NCBI GenBank assembly: GCA_036874045.1
Contig: JAZBRI010000011.1
Span: 4,340,001-4,404,000 of the forward strand
Direction of reading: 5' to 3'
Origin: Cymodocea nodosa
Lineage: Eukaryota; Streptophyta; Magnoliopsida; Alismatales; Cymodoceaceae
DNA: 64,000 nt
Part shown: in pieces, positions 33,191 through 44,952 of the stretch
Position numbering within the stretch: the first letter of the stretch is position 1
Layout of the letters: each line of letters starts with the position of its first letter
Made by a program: the position numbers and the translations under genes
Notes under the pieces: generated by a model
Told to the model about the DNA's origin: nothing
The model's database searches: none
What the model saw: the letters and a program-made list of their open reading frames with translations, nothing else

Positions 33191-35902
33191 TTTTTCTGTC
33201 ATGTGGCACTCAAGGATGGGTCATTTGGGGCAGAAAAGAATGCAGAAACTGAGTAGTCTAGGCAAGTTTGATAGGCACAAGGTTGCTTGTATTGACATGT
33301 GCAAGTATTGTATTTTTGGCAAACAGAAAAGAGTGTCATTTGCACGCAGTCAACACAGCTCCAAGGGAAATCTTGATTATATTCATGCTGATTGTTGGGG
33401 GCCTTCACGTCAGCCTTCTATTGTAGGTTCCAAATATTTTCTTTCTATCATTGACTGTCATTCAAGGATGAACTGGGTTTTCTTTTGACACACAAAAGTG
33501 AAGCTTTTTCTTGCTTCAAGCATTGGAAGAAGCAGGTAGAAAACCAAACAGACAGAAAGGTAAAATATCTTAGAATTGATAATGGTCTTGAGTTTTGTTC
33601 TCAAGAATTTGATAACTTTTGTAAAGATGAAGGCATTACATGGCATAACACCGTTAGATATACCCCTCAGCAAAATGGAGTGGTTGAAAGATTGAACAGA
33701 ACACTCCTAGAAAAGGCATGTTGTATGTTGTCTCATGTAGGTTTGAGCAAGAAGTTTTGGGCAGAGGTTGTTAACACAGCTTCCTATCTGGTGAACAAGT
33801 CCCCTTCTAGTGCCTTAGATGGGAAGATACCTCTTGAGGTATGGTTGAAAAGATCTGCTAGTTATTCAAAGTTCAGAATTTTTGGATGTCCAGCTTACTA
33901 TCATGTGAACAATGGCAGGCTTGAACCACGTGCCAAGAAAGGCATATATATGGGCTATGGTGTTGGTGTAAAGGGATACAGGATATATGATATTGAGTCT
34001 CACAAAGTAATATATAGCCGTGATGCTACTTTTGATGAGAATTCTCTTTTGCAGGCAACAGATAGACTAGCAGATGAAACACCAGAAGTTGAGCACACCC
34101 TTCCTGAACAGATGGAGATAGATGACGCCCAGCAGCTGCCTATCACTGATCAAGTTGAAATTAGAGAAATTTCATTTGAAACTCAGGAAAATGAAATTGA
34201 GGAGGAAGAGGTGGAGCAACCACCACCAAGAACCATTGGCAAAGATCGTCCTAAAAGAGACGTTTGACCTTCGATTAGATATGGCTACGACAGTTTGGTT
34301 GCCTTTGCCTTACAAGTATTAGTTGAGGTGGAGGATTCTGTTGATCCACCTACATATGAAGCTGCAATGAAAGATTCAGAAGCTGGTCTTTGGATGTCTA
34401 CTATGGAGGAGGAGCTCCAATCTCTCCATAAGAACAAGACTTGGGAACTAGTGAAACGTCCAAAGAACACAAATATTGTTGGTTGCAAATGGGTCTATAA
34501 GAAGAAGATTGGGACTCAAGGCAGCACAGGTGTGCAGCACAAGGCAAGATTAGTTTCCAAAGGTTATTCACAGCGAGAAGGAGTTGACTTCAATGAGGTA
34601 TTTGGTGTTGTTGTACGTCATACATCTATTAGAATTTTGTTATCTATTGCTACAACATAGAATTTAGAATTGGAACAACTAGATGTAAAGATGGCATTCT
34701 TGCATGGTGAGTTAGAAAAAGATATTTGGATGGAACAACCAACAACGTTTGTGGTGAAAGGCAAATCTAATTGGGTGTGCAAATTAAAGAAGTCCTTGTA
34801 TGGACTTAAACAATAACCACGCCAATGGTACAAGAGGTTTGATGCCTTTATAGTTAAAGTTGGTTTTAGACGCAGCAACTATGATTCATGTGTATATGTT
34901 AAAACTCTTGATAAGAATACACATGTTTATTTGTTATTGTATGTTGATGATATTTTTATAGATGTGAAGAATATCGAAGTGATATAGGAGTTGAAGGACA
35001 CATTAAAATCAGAATTTGATATGAAGGATCTTGGTCCAGTTGGCAGAATTCTTGGAATGGAGATTAGGCGTGAAAGAAATTCTGGTAAGTTGTTTTTGAA
35101 TCAACAGAAGTATATTGAAAAGATCCTTAGTAGATTTGGTATGGCTTCATGCAAAGCCATGAGCATGCCTTATGATAGAAATGTCAAGTTGTCATCTGCG
35201 ATGTATCCACAAACTGATTCTGAAGAGCTTGATATGCAACGAGTTCCTTATGCATAGGCAGTTGGAAGTCTTATGTATGTTATGGTATGCACTAGGCCTG
35301 ATTTGGCATATCCTTTGAGTGTTGTTAGTAGGTTCATGTCCAATCCAGGCAAGGAACATTGGAAAGTAGTTAAAAGGATATTCAGATATTTGAAAGAAAC
35401 TCTAGGCGTTGGCTTGATGTATGCAGCAGATTAGGGTTGTACTATGGTTGGTTATACAGACTTAGACTATGCAAGTGATGTTGACAGAAGGAGATCATTA
35501 TCTAGTTATGTCTTTACATTTGCAAGTTCTATTGTGAGTTGGAAATCAACTCTTCAGCCTATAGTATCTTTGTCCACAACTAAGGCTGAATATGTGGCTA
35601 TGACAAAAGCTGCAAAGGAAGGGATTTGGTTGAAAGGCTTACTTGGAGACTTTGGTTGGCGCATTGATAAAGTTGATATCTTCTGTGATAGTCTTAGTGC
35701 TATTTGTCTCTCCAAAGATAATGTCTTTCATGATAGAACTAAACATATTGATGTTAAGTATCACTTCCTCAGGAATGAAGACAAGATAAAGATTATGAAG
35801 GTCAACACAAAGGACAACCCGGCTGATATGTTTACAAAGGGCGTTGTTGAAAGCAAGTTCAAGCATTGCTTGGACTTACTCAATGTCTATTGTTGCTGCT
35901 GA
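33191..35902 (+). pseudogene. copia-C integrase, reverse transcriptase and RNase H
   Basis: The integrase zinc domain is WHSRMGHLG and CKYCIFGKQKR. The catalytic residues lie in HADCWGP, RIDNGLEF and NGVVERLNR. A single T is missing from the run at about 33480-33488, shifting the frame at VFFLTHK. Reverse transcriptase begins near 34440 (TWELVKRP, GCKWVYKKK) and keeps YVDD at 34940-34951. RNase H has TDLDYASD, SLSTTKAEY, DSLSAICLSK and HDRTKHIDVKYHFLR, and ends NVYCCC at TGA 35900-35902. Stops include TGA at KRDV (34265), TAG after IATT, TAA after GLKQ, and TAG after VI, PYA and AAD. All catalytic residues of polymerase and integrase are present, so the element died by nonsense and frame changes only. 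Confidence 0.93.
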
Positions 35903-35957
35903 CCCATGCTGGATCTTGGTGATCTATCACTTGTTCGTTGTGAAGATTGATGAAAGA

Positions 35958-35970
35958 CAAGGTGGAGATT
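35958..35970 (+). other. polypurine tract of copia-C
   Basis: CAAGGTGGAGATT lies directly before the 3' LTR start TGTGATG. Confidence 0.75.
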
Positions 35971-36340
35971 TGTGATGCGTGTGTCTTCCATCAAGTATAT
36001 ATATATGTCATTGTATATGGTTGTATTTCTTTGATAATTTGTATAGGGGCAAATTTGTCTTTTGGGTATCACCCATCATTGCCCCTATATAAGGGGTTAT
36101 CCTCGTCCAAGGGAGGCCAACAAGCCAAATGCCTTGATTTTGTTCTCCCCCTTCTTTGTACCAGCAACCATACAGCAAGGAATCACGATAGATTGATCAC
36201 CCGTGGACGTACCCGTGTTGGGGAACCACGTAAATTTGTTGTTCTTTCGAATTCTCTACTCGCATTCCTCTCATTCACGTTGATCTCTTCTCCACACCAC
36301 CCCTAGATGCTCCATGTTTGTTTGATCTTTTCACACAACA
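35971..36340 (+). repeat. 3' LTR of copia-C (370 bp)
   Basis: TGTGATGCGTGTG to TTTTCACACAACA, followed by the CATAT duplication. TATA palindrome at 36082-36096. Confidence 0.95.
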
Positions 36341-36345
36341 CATAT

Positions 36346-38181
36346 TCATTGAATCCAAGATGTTTAAGCATAGAGAAAGTGTAGAAGAACAGCAATCAGA
36401 GCTTTAGTCTAGAAGTACTACTGAGATCAGTCTAGATAATGATGTTGAACAACCTCAGAAGGAACCTGTAGAAGAATTTCAACTTCTAGAGGCTGAACAT
36501 CAAGAACATCTAGATGATCAAGAAGATGAAGTTGTCACTAGACAACTTAGAAGGTTTGGAAGAGTTTCTAGACAACCAGAAAGGTATGTACCATCATTCA
36601 ATTATCTGTTATTGACGGATGATGGTGAACTTGAAACATATCAGGAAGCAATATGTGCAAGTGATGCACACAAATGGGAGTTAGCAATGAAAGAAGAAAT
36701 GAGATCCCTAGAGAAGAATAATACTTGAGAGTTAACTTTTTGCCAGAAGGAAAGAAAATCCTAGGAAACAAGTGGGTGTTCAGGATAAAAGAACAACTAG
36801 ATGGCAGCAAGAAATATAAAGCCAAACTTGTCGTCAAGGGTTTTCAACAAATTCAAGATATAGACTATATAGAAGTATTCTCTCCCGTTGTGAAGATGAA
36901 TACTATTAGAATAGTCTTAAGCATTGTTGCTGCAAGAAATTTGCTCTTGGAGCAAATGGATGTAAAGACAGCATTCTTACATGGTGACTTGCAGGAAGAA
37001 CTTTACATGATGCAACCAGAAGGATTTGCAGTTACTGGCAAGAAAAGAAAGATAGTTTGTAGATTGCTGAAAAGTTTGTATGGTTTGAAGCAAGCACCAC
37101 GACAATGGTACAAGAGATTTGATACCTTTATCTGTACCTTAGGCTTCAAAAGATGTGTACAGACTATTGCTGCTACATAAAACTGCTAGATGATTGGTTC
37201 ATTATTCTACTGATTTATGTAGATGATATGTTAATTGCTTGTTCCAGTATGGAACAGATTAAGCAATTGAAGAGACAACTGTCAAAAGAATTTGACATGA
37301 AGGATATAGGAGAAGCCAAGAAAATCTTGGGTATGAGAATTATCCGAGATAGAGTGGTAGACACTTTGAGATTAAATCAGAAGAAGTATCTAGAAAAGGT
37401 ACTAAGGAGATTTAATATCTCAAATGAGAGGAAGACTGAACTACCTCTTGGACCCCACTTCAAGTTGTCTAAAGATCAGTTAGCTAAGACTGAAGAAAAA
37501 AGGACAAGAATGTTTAGAATACCATATGCTTCAATAGTGGGAAGTTTAATGTATGCCATGATATGCACAATACCTGATATATCTCATGTAGTGGGAGTGG
37601 TTAGTAGATATATGGCAGAACCAAGAGCTGAGCATTGGTCTGTAGTACTGTGGATACTCAGATATCTCAGATATTCCCTAGATGTAGATCTAAATTTCAA
37701 GAAAGGACTAGTTGAATTGATTGGCTACTGTGATGCTGATTTAGGAAGAGAGTTGGACAAAAGTAGAAGTACTTCAGGTTATGTTTTCTGCATAGGAAGT
37801 ACTGCAATTAGCTAGAGATCCAAATTGCAAAGTCTTGTTGCACTCTCGACCACAAAAGCTGAATATGTTGTAGTAGCAGAGGCAGGTAAAGAAAGAATCT
37901 AGCTAGAGAATGTACTAGCTGCATTAGAGCATAAACAGAATAGAAGCATTCTGTTCTATGATAATCAAAGTGCAATTTATTTAGCTGAGAATCCGAAGTT
38001 CCATTCAAGGTCCAAGCTTATGAGAATGAGATTTCATTTCATAAGGGAAGAGATAGAGCAGAACAAGTTAGATCTTCAAAAGATTGCTGGATCTGAAAAT
38101 GCAGCAAATATGCTAACTAATGTTCTTAATCTGTAGAAATTAAGGCTCTGTATGGCCTTAATTAGTCTCCTAAAAAATTGA
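36346..38181 (+). pseudogene. copia-B reverse transcriptase and RNase H
   Basis: The pol reading resumes after copia-C with the acidic linker (LDDQEDEVVTRQLRRFGR). It enters reverse transcriptase at TWEL-type residues near 36725, where Trp is TGA and one base is missing at about 36738. Motifs: GNKWVFRIKEQ, QMDVKTAFLHGDL, SLYGLKQAPRQWYKRFD, and YVDD at 37216-37227. A frame change lies near 37160. RNase H has IGYCDADLGRE, STSGYVFCIG, ALSTTKAEYV and DNQSAIYLAENP. Stops include TAG after TAIS (37813-37815), TAG after ERI and TAG after LNL. The terminal TGA is at 38179-38181. The polymerase active site is preserved. Confidence 0.92.
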
Positions 38182-38285
38182 AAAGAAGGAGATGAAGAGT
38201 AGATGATTATTTGAGCAGCAATTGCAATAATCTGTAAGTCGAGTGTAGAGATTGATTTTTTCTTTCGATCATTGTGACAAACTCC

Positions 38286-38296
38286 AAGTGGGAGAT
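38286..38296 (+). other. polypurine tract of copia-B
   Basis: AAGTGGGAGAT lies directly before TGTTAGGG of the 3' LTR. Confidence 0.85.
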
Positions 38297-39257
38297 TGTT
38301 AGGGCAAGTATTACAGGTGTGGAGTATGCCACAAGAAGTCCAGGTTCAATTGGAAGCTTGTTAACAGTAAGTATCCGGTAGTTTTATATTTTTGGTAGGT
38401 TGCAAACCTAAGTATCTGAAAATAAAGGTTCAGTCGAAGGCTTTGAGTTAACTATCCGAAAGTCAGAAGATTTCGGAGAGTTATTAGCTGTAACTATCTG
38501 AAATGACTTAAAGGACACATAAGTGGACGTTCGAATAGTTATGAAGCTAAGTATTTGAAAGTAAGACACCTAAGTGGATCTTCGGATAGCTAGGCAGTAA
38601 CTATCCAAAGTTCATAAGTTTTCGGAAGGTTATTGGCAGAACCTTTCGAAATGCCTGAAAAGACACTTAAGTGAGTTTTCGGATAGTTAAGATGTAACTA
38701 TTCGAAAGACATGTAGTTTTTCGGAGAGTTATCAGTGGAACCTTCCGAAAGGACAAAGAGAGAGAAGTAAGTGACTTTTCGGACAGTTAAGTCAGTAATT
38801 GTCTGAAATACCGAACCTCTCTGGACAGTTAGCCTAGTACAATACCGCCCATTCAAAAAGAATATTCTCTTCGAATAGTTAAGTCTGTAACTATCTGAAA
38901 TGTTGCAGATTTCAGAAAGATAAGAATATAAGGCTTCGAAATTAAGAGTCTCTTCTCCGAAGCATTGTTTCTCTACTGTAATGGCTTGTATGTAATTAAA
39001 GGTTTATAAACCCTAAGTTGGGTAGTATATAAACCTTTATGATGTTGTAAAAAATTATGCGGTTGATTGTACCGAAGCTCATAAAGGAACTCTCAACTCT
39101 CCGTGGATGTAGGCTATTGCTGAACCACGTAAATCCTGTTTCTTCTCTGTATTGTTTCTTCAATTACTCTTCACTCCTAGCTTCGGTGAGTTTAGAGCTG
39201 AGTGTTTCAATATCGTGCCATAGAAGGTTAACTAAACGATCTGTTCCATCTATAACA
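38297..39257 (+). repeat. 3' LTR of copia-B (961 bp)
   Basis: Same length as the 5' LTR, ending CATCTATAACA and followed by TTGAT. Its half-site motifs show independent transitions, for example TTCGGATAGCTAGG near 38581. Confidence 0.93.
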
Positions 39258-39562
39258 TTGATCTCCTCTTCAGCAAATTGGCATCAACTCGAAATCAAGG
39301 TTAGAAGCTTTACGATCTCCTAAGATATGAGTCGGTGCTTAGTGAAAATGGCTTCCCTTCCTGCGACGCGATCACTCCTCACAGTAGTTGTCAATCACTG
39401 TGTTTGGCTTGAAATCAACCTGACATCCAGAAAGCATCCTCACAAACCTCCGATGGTTGGTGATTTTGGTGGTGGTGTGGAGCTTCAGGGATCTTCCGAC
39501 GCTTCCTGCAGTTAGCGCAATTCTCCACCTCTTTTCTACACTTTCTTCATCTTTCTCCTCTC

Positions 39563-39570
39563 CTTTTATA
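39563..39570 (-). promoter_or_regulatory. TATA box of the split L LTR (minus)
   Basis: TATAAAAG on the minus strand within the L insertion 25314-48214, in the family-specific context. Confidence 0.55.
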
Positions 39571-39913
39571 TTTCTTTTAGTAGTAACTATTTCTACTTAA
39601 ATGATCAATTGTATTTCCTTCATTCATATCAATGATGGTGATTTCTTCTTCATTCCATGAGTGAATTACTACGTGATACGTGCAATCGTGGTTTTTCTTT
39701 CGAATTTCCTATTTCTACAACTGCTACAGTGGCATGTTAGAAAATAAATGGTCCATGGAGTTAGTGTAACTCAACGAACTTACTTCGTTGATTTAACTAT
39801 AAAACACATACAATAAAGAAATAACTTATAAGCTTATAACACTAGCACAACACGTTAACTTAGTGTATATTCAAATAACTCAACGTGTATAGTTATGCTA
39901 ACTTAACGAGTTA

Positions 39914-41276
39914 TGTTAGGACCTTATGACTTACCAAAGGGGGGGGTGAATGGTAATAATTTGTTTCTTAGTCTTTTAGTGGTAGATTGATAATTAGAAT
40001 TAACAAGCACACAATAAAAGAAAAACACACAGAGATTTTAGGTGGTTCACCACTAACGGCTAATCCACCCCCAAGGGATACTTGGGCTTCACTAAACTTT
40101 CACAAACTTACAATCACTTGCTTTAAGGTTAAAGCAAGAACCAACCATTCACTTGAGCTTTCTGGTGGTAGCTCCAACCAATCTTTCTTTGAAGTTTTGA
40201 TCCATGTACTTCAGTAAACACTAGCTTGAAAGTATTAGAGTTGAGTGCGTGATGAGCTTCTGAAATTGAGTCTGTAAATGTTGAAGATGATTTGATCTCT
40301 AAGGCTTTCTTCTGTTGAGCTTGGTGTAAATATGTGTATGAGCAAAAGCTAAGCTAATTATGTTGTTTGTATCTTATATATATACTAAGCATGTGTAACG
40401 ATCATATTTTTCTTCCAACGGATGTATTTTACTATACTTGATCAGATTTTAGTCCCAAATATGGTAAGTTACCGTTCAGGAAGATATTTCAAGATATCCT
40501 TCTGATTTTCCCAACCTTTTGGATAGTTAGCTGTGTAACTCTCTAAAGGATGATTGTAACTCACTAGAGAATCACTTAAGTCTTTCTATCATGTAGGATT
40601 TCAGATCGTACAATGAGAGCTGTCATTCAATCAGATACTTGCAGCTGCAACTTACCGAACTGTTATTTAACTATCGGATAGTTAGCTACAGTAACCCTTC
40701 GAAATCCTTCATTAAGTTTCTGACTACTTTATTTAATTCAGCACGTGCATAATAGACTAACTTAAGTTTCAGATAGTTATACCTATAACTCACCGAAATG
40801 CTTCAAGATTTTGAATAGTTAACTCCAGTAACTTTCTGATTTTCCTTTTAAGCTTCTATTTGGATTTCTACATGTGAGAAATTCAATGGCTTAAGCTTTG
40901 GATGATTATTCCTGTAACTCACCGAAACTCTTCAAGATTTCGGATAGTTAACTCCAGTAACTTTTCGATTTTCATACATCCATCTTTCTAACTCTCTGAA
41001 AACCTTCTAACTATCAGATACTTAATCTTCTAACTGTTTGATTGTATTGCTACTGCTTTATATTGCCTTTCGGATACTTAGACTGTTAACTTACTGAAAA
41101 TGTTTCTCTTTTGGATAGTTAAGCCTAGTAACCTTCCGAAGTCCTTTTTATCACTTGCAACAAACTTTGAACTATGTGTATCAACTTCTACTCTCTTGCT
41201 GACTGTTAAACATAAGAAATACAATTTTAAAACCACACATTGATTTTTGCATTATCGAAATCTAGAGGTCCTTTCA
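39914..41276 (-). repeat. 3' LTR of copia-D (1363 bp)
   Basis: Plus-strand TGTTAGGACC to GAGGTCCTTTCA. Rich in TTTCGGATAGTTA and TAACTC(A/C)CCGAAA half-sites between 40500 and 41160. Confidence 0.93.
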
Positions 41277-41290
41277 ATCTCCCCCTTTTT
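41277..41290 (-). other. polypurine tract of copia-D
   Basis: The minus strand reads AAAAAGGGGGAGAT directly before the LTR, the same tract as in the SIRE-like element. Confidence 0.9.
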
Positions 41291-41630
41291 GATAATGGCA
41301 AAAACCTTATAATATATTGAATGTATTTCTCTCCCTATATATCTATACAGAAAGGCTCACAAGGAATACAGAATAATCAATTTTAGAAACTCCCCCTATT
41401 TTTCTGAGATTACTCCCCCTGAGTTTCCCCCCCTATTTTACTGCAGTCTGCTACCAAAATATGGTCTTTCTCCCCCTTTTTGCTGATTGTCAAAAGGAGT
41501 GAGAAGTAAGATACTGACTTGGTGGAGCAATTATAGCTGATTATCAAAAGAATGACTAAGTTGTTGCAAAACAAAGATGTTAGTAGAACAAGCTCCTAGT
41601 TGTGAGCTTGGAGAGTAGAGAGATATCAAA
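41291..41630 (-). other. 3' untranslated region of copia-D with repeated G-runs
   Basis: Between RNase H and the purine tract there are four further runs of five or more G on the minus strand (plus-strand C-runs at 41392, 41415, 41427 and 41472). They look like duplicates of the polypurine tract and could form G-rich structures. No ORF. Confidence 0.6.
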
Positions 41631-44600
41631 TTATAAATCATATAAAGAGCAAATCCCTAAATTTCATCTAATATGATTAAATGCAAATTTAGATAATGGT
41701 TTGGTGAAAATATCTGCAAGTTGTTCTTTAATAGAGATATATTCTAAGGAAATATGACCTTTTTCAACATGATCTCTTAGAAAGTGGTGCCTAATCTCGA
41801 TATGTTTTGCTCTAGAGTGTAGAACTGTATTTTTGGAAAGATTGATGGCACTGCTACTATCACAGTAAATAATGGTATTCTGAAAATTTAGCTTATAATC
41901 TGCCAGAGTTTGTTGCATCCATAAAATTTGTGCGCAACATAGGCCTACTGTCATATATTCAACTTCAATGGTGGATAGAGCTATAGAGTTTTGTTTCCTA
42001 CTAAACTAAGAAACAAGTGAATGACCAAGCAACTGACATGTCCCACTAGTGCTTTTTCGATCTAATTTGCATCCTGCATAATCTGCATCACTATATCCTA
42101 CTAATATCAAATGATTTTGTGAAGAATAAAATAAGCCAAAATCTTTGGTACCCTGTAGATATTTAAATATACGTTTAATTACTTTTAAGTGTGATGCTTT
42201 TGGAGAGGCTTGATATCTTGCACAAGCACAAACACTAAACATTATGTCTGGTCTACTAGCTGTTAAATATAGAAGTGATCCAATCATGCCTTTGTATTTC
42301 TTTTGATCTACTGAAATGCCAGAGATGTCCTTATCAAGTTTTTCATTTGAGTTCATAGGTGTACTTGCTACTTTGGATTTATCCATACCAAATTTCAAGA
42401 GAATCTCTTTGCAAAATTTTTCTTGATTCAGGAAGATCTCATGCTAAAGTTGATGAATTTGTAATCCTAGAAAGAATTTTAATTCTCCCATAAGACTCAT
42501 CTCAAATTCATTCTTCATTAAGATTTGAAAATCATGACATAGTTTCTCATGAGTAGCACCAAAAATGATAACATCCACATAGATCTGAATAATCAACATA
42601 TGAGAACTTACTGATTTGATAAATAAAGTGTTGTCTGTAGTTCCTATGTTAAACTAATTCTCAAGAAGGAAACTCTTTAGTTTATCATACCATGCACGTG
42701 GTGCTTGCTTCAAACCATAGAGATCTTTATTTAGTTTGTATACATGGTTTGGTATTTCTTCATCTTCAAAACCTGATGGTTGTTCTACATATACTTCTTC
42801 TTGTAGAATGCCGTTAAGAAATGCACTTTTAACATCCATCTGATAAAGCTTGATTTTCATACTACTTGCAAAGGCAAGCAACATTCTAATTACTTCAAGT
42901 CTTGCAGCAGGAGCAAAAGTTTCCTCATAATCGATTCCTTCCTGCTGGTTGTATCCCAGAGCAACAAGTCTAGCTTTATTTCTGATAATATTGCCATTAT
43001 TATCAAGTTTGTTCTTAAATACCCATCTAGTTCCAATAATTGATTTTTTGATGGGCCTTTCAATTAAATTCCAGACTTCATTTTTCTTGAACTGATTTAG
43101 TTCCTCTTGCATGACCATGATCTAGTATTCATCATTGCAGGCTTCTTCAACTGTTGAAGGTTCAAGTTCAGACACAAAAGCACAATAATTACAAATATTT
43201 TGAATTTTGCTTCTTGTTTGAACACCTTGATTTATATTCCCAATAATTTATCCAATGGGATGTCTAGACTTTGTCTTCCATGCTTTTTCTATCACAGTAG
43301 GTGTAGGTAGTGTTAAACTATCCTTTTTCTGAAGAATTTTCTGATTTATTGATTCACTTTCACTTTCATTGTCTATTTTTAGCTTCTTTAATTTTCCTAC
43401 CATGTCTTCATCAAATGATACATTCATTGACTCTTCTACTCTTCTTTCATGTTCAAAATAGACCCTATAAGCTTTGCTTCTCGAAGAGTATCCAACAAGT
43501 AGAGCAGGATCAGAATTTGCATCAAATTTGTCCTTTTGATCCTTAGTATTAAGCACAAAACATCTTGATCCAAAGACTTTGAAATATCCAACATTTGGTA
43601 TTTTACCATACCATAATTCAAAAGGTGTCTTATGCAAGATAAGTCTAAGATGAGTTCTGTTTATAGAGTAACATGTAGTATTTACAGCTTCAGCCCATAA
43701 AGACTTTGGTAGATTAGATGCATTAAGAATTGTTCTTGCCATTTCTTATACTGATCTATTTTTCCTTTCTACAACTCCATTCTGTGCAGGAGTTCTTGGA
43801 CATGAGAATTCATACAGAATACCAAAGGAATTGCATAATTCTTCAAATTCAGAATTGTCAAATTCACCTCCATGATCACTTCTGATCTTCTTCACAGTCG
43901 ATTCTTTTTCATTTTGAATTCTAATACAGAGATGCTTGAATTCATAGCAGGCTTCATTGTTGTGTGTTAAGAAAATAACCCAAGTGAATCTTGTATAATC
44001 ATCAACTACCACTAAGGTATATTTTCTTCCTCCTAAACTAGCTGTCTATGTAGGACCAAACAGGTCCATATGCAATAGATCTAATGATTGACGTGTGGCA
44101 ATGTCTTCAATACTCTTGTGTGCTGATTTCTTTTGTTTTCCAATAGTAAGTCACTACATAATTTATCTCTCTTGAATTTGAGCTTAGGCACACCTCTAAC
44201 AAGATTATGTTTGGTCAATTCTCTTAGGAGTCTCATGTTTGCATGATTTAATGTTTTATGTCATAACCATTCATCTTCATTAGAAGCAACTAAACATACA
44301 TCACTAGATATATTATCACATAGAAATTCCAAGGTATAAATTGAATTATTTCTATATCTAGTAGATTTGATTTCATGTGTATCTTGTTGTAATATAAAAT
44401 AGTTTTCTACAGTAAAGAGTATATTGTAACCTTTGTCACATAATTGACCTACACTTAGCAGATTTTGTTTTAAACCATTTACATGTAAGACATTTTCTAT
44501 TTTTCCATTTTTAGATGCAACATTTCCTATGGTAGTAATTCTACATTTTTCATTGTTACCGAACTTAATAGATCCTGAATTTATTGATTTAACAGATTCT

Positions 44601-44692
44601 AGAAATCTTTTCTTACCTGTCATATGCTTTGAGCATCCACTGCCAATAATCCACTTGGACGTTTGAGCTTTCTTGTCCATGCAGTCCTGCAA
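41631..44692 (-). pseudogene. copia-D protease, integrase, reverse transcriptase and RNase H
   Basis: The protease motif is WIIGSGCSKHMTG; the catalytic Asp is replaced by Gly (44642-44644). The integrase zinc domain is damaged by a one-base change of frame near 44140, where CSD-C becomes CSDLL. The triad residues remain in MDLFGP, RSDHGGEFDN and NGVVERKNR. Reverse transcriptase shows GTRWVFKNK, QMDVKSAFLNG and DLYGLKQAPRAWYDKL, but YVDD is YVDV with GTT at 42570-42572, which removes a metal-binding Asp. RNase H has SDADYAGC, DSSSAINLSK and HSRAKHIEIRHHFLRD, with a TAG for Trp after HSLVS. Further TAG or TAA stops replace Gln and Trp codons. The end is the TAA at 41631-41633. Three catalytic sites are lost, so the copy is dead. 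Confidence 0.92.
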
Positions 44693-44952
44693 ATCATGTT
44701 GAAATTAAGACTTTTGGTACCCATATTTTCTTGGGTCCATCAATGTTAGTCCTTTGTATATTGAACTTGTTGCCTTTTGGTAGCCATATAGAAGTAGATC
44801 TCTTATTAATGACAAAAACAGTTATGCCATCTCTATAAGATCTAATTTTTCCACCATAGTAGGGAGTTTCCTATGATACGGCATACCCTAGGCCAAATTT
44901 ATTTCTTCCTATTCTTTGGGATCCTATGATTTTGTTTAAACTATTTTCACCT
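44693..44952 (-). pseudogene. copia-D gag-pol linker
   Basis: Matches the 21108-21344 region of copia-A: NKFGLGYA, GGKIRSYRDG and GPKKIWVPK. A stop and a frame change break the reading. This linker lies between gag and protease; it has no named domain. Confidence 0.75.

Larger units (their letters stand above)
31061..36340 (+). mobile_element. copia-C: complete, youngest Ty1-copia element
   Basis: 370-base LTRs (31061-31430 and 35971-36340) with perfect 5-base duplication CATAT (31056-31060 and 36341-36345). Inside are a degraded primer site, gag, protease, integrase, reverse transcriptase, RNase H and a purine tract in order. I count about 18 differences between the LTRs, 15 of them transitions, or about 5 percent. 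It has the shortest LTRs in the window and the only ones without the TTCGGATAGTTA and TTGAGTTA motifs. Confidence 0.95.
26198..39257 (+). mobile_element. copia-B: complete Ty1-copia element with two secondary insertions
   Basis: Two 961-base LTRs (26198-27158 and 38297-39257) enclose gag, protease, integrase, reverse transcriptase and RNase H in copia order. The 5-base duplication TTGAT is perfect at 26193-26197 and 39258-39262. Secondary insertions are an L LTR at 27385-29241 in gag and copia-C at 31061-36340 at the integrase/reverse transcriptase junction. Comparison of the first 210 LTR bases shows about 18 differences by hand count, so it is older than copia-C, in agreement with the nesting order. 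Confidence 0.93.
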
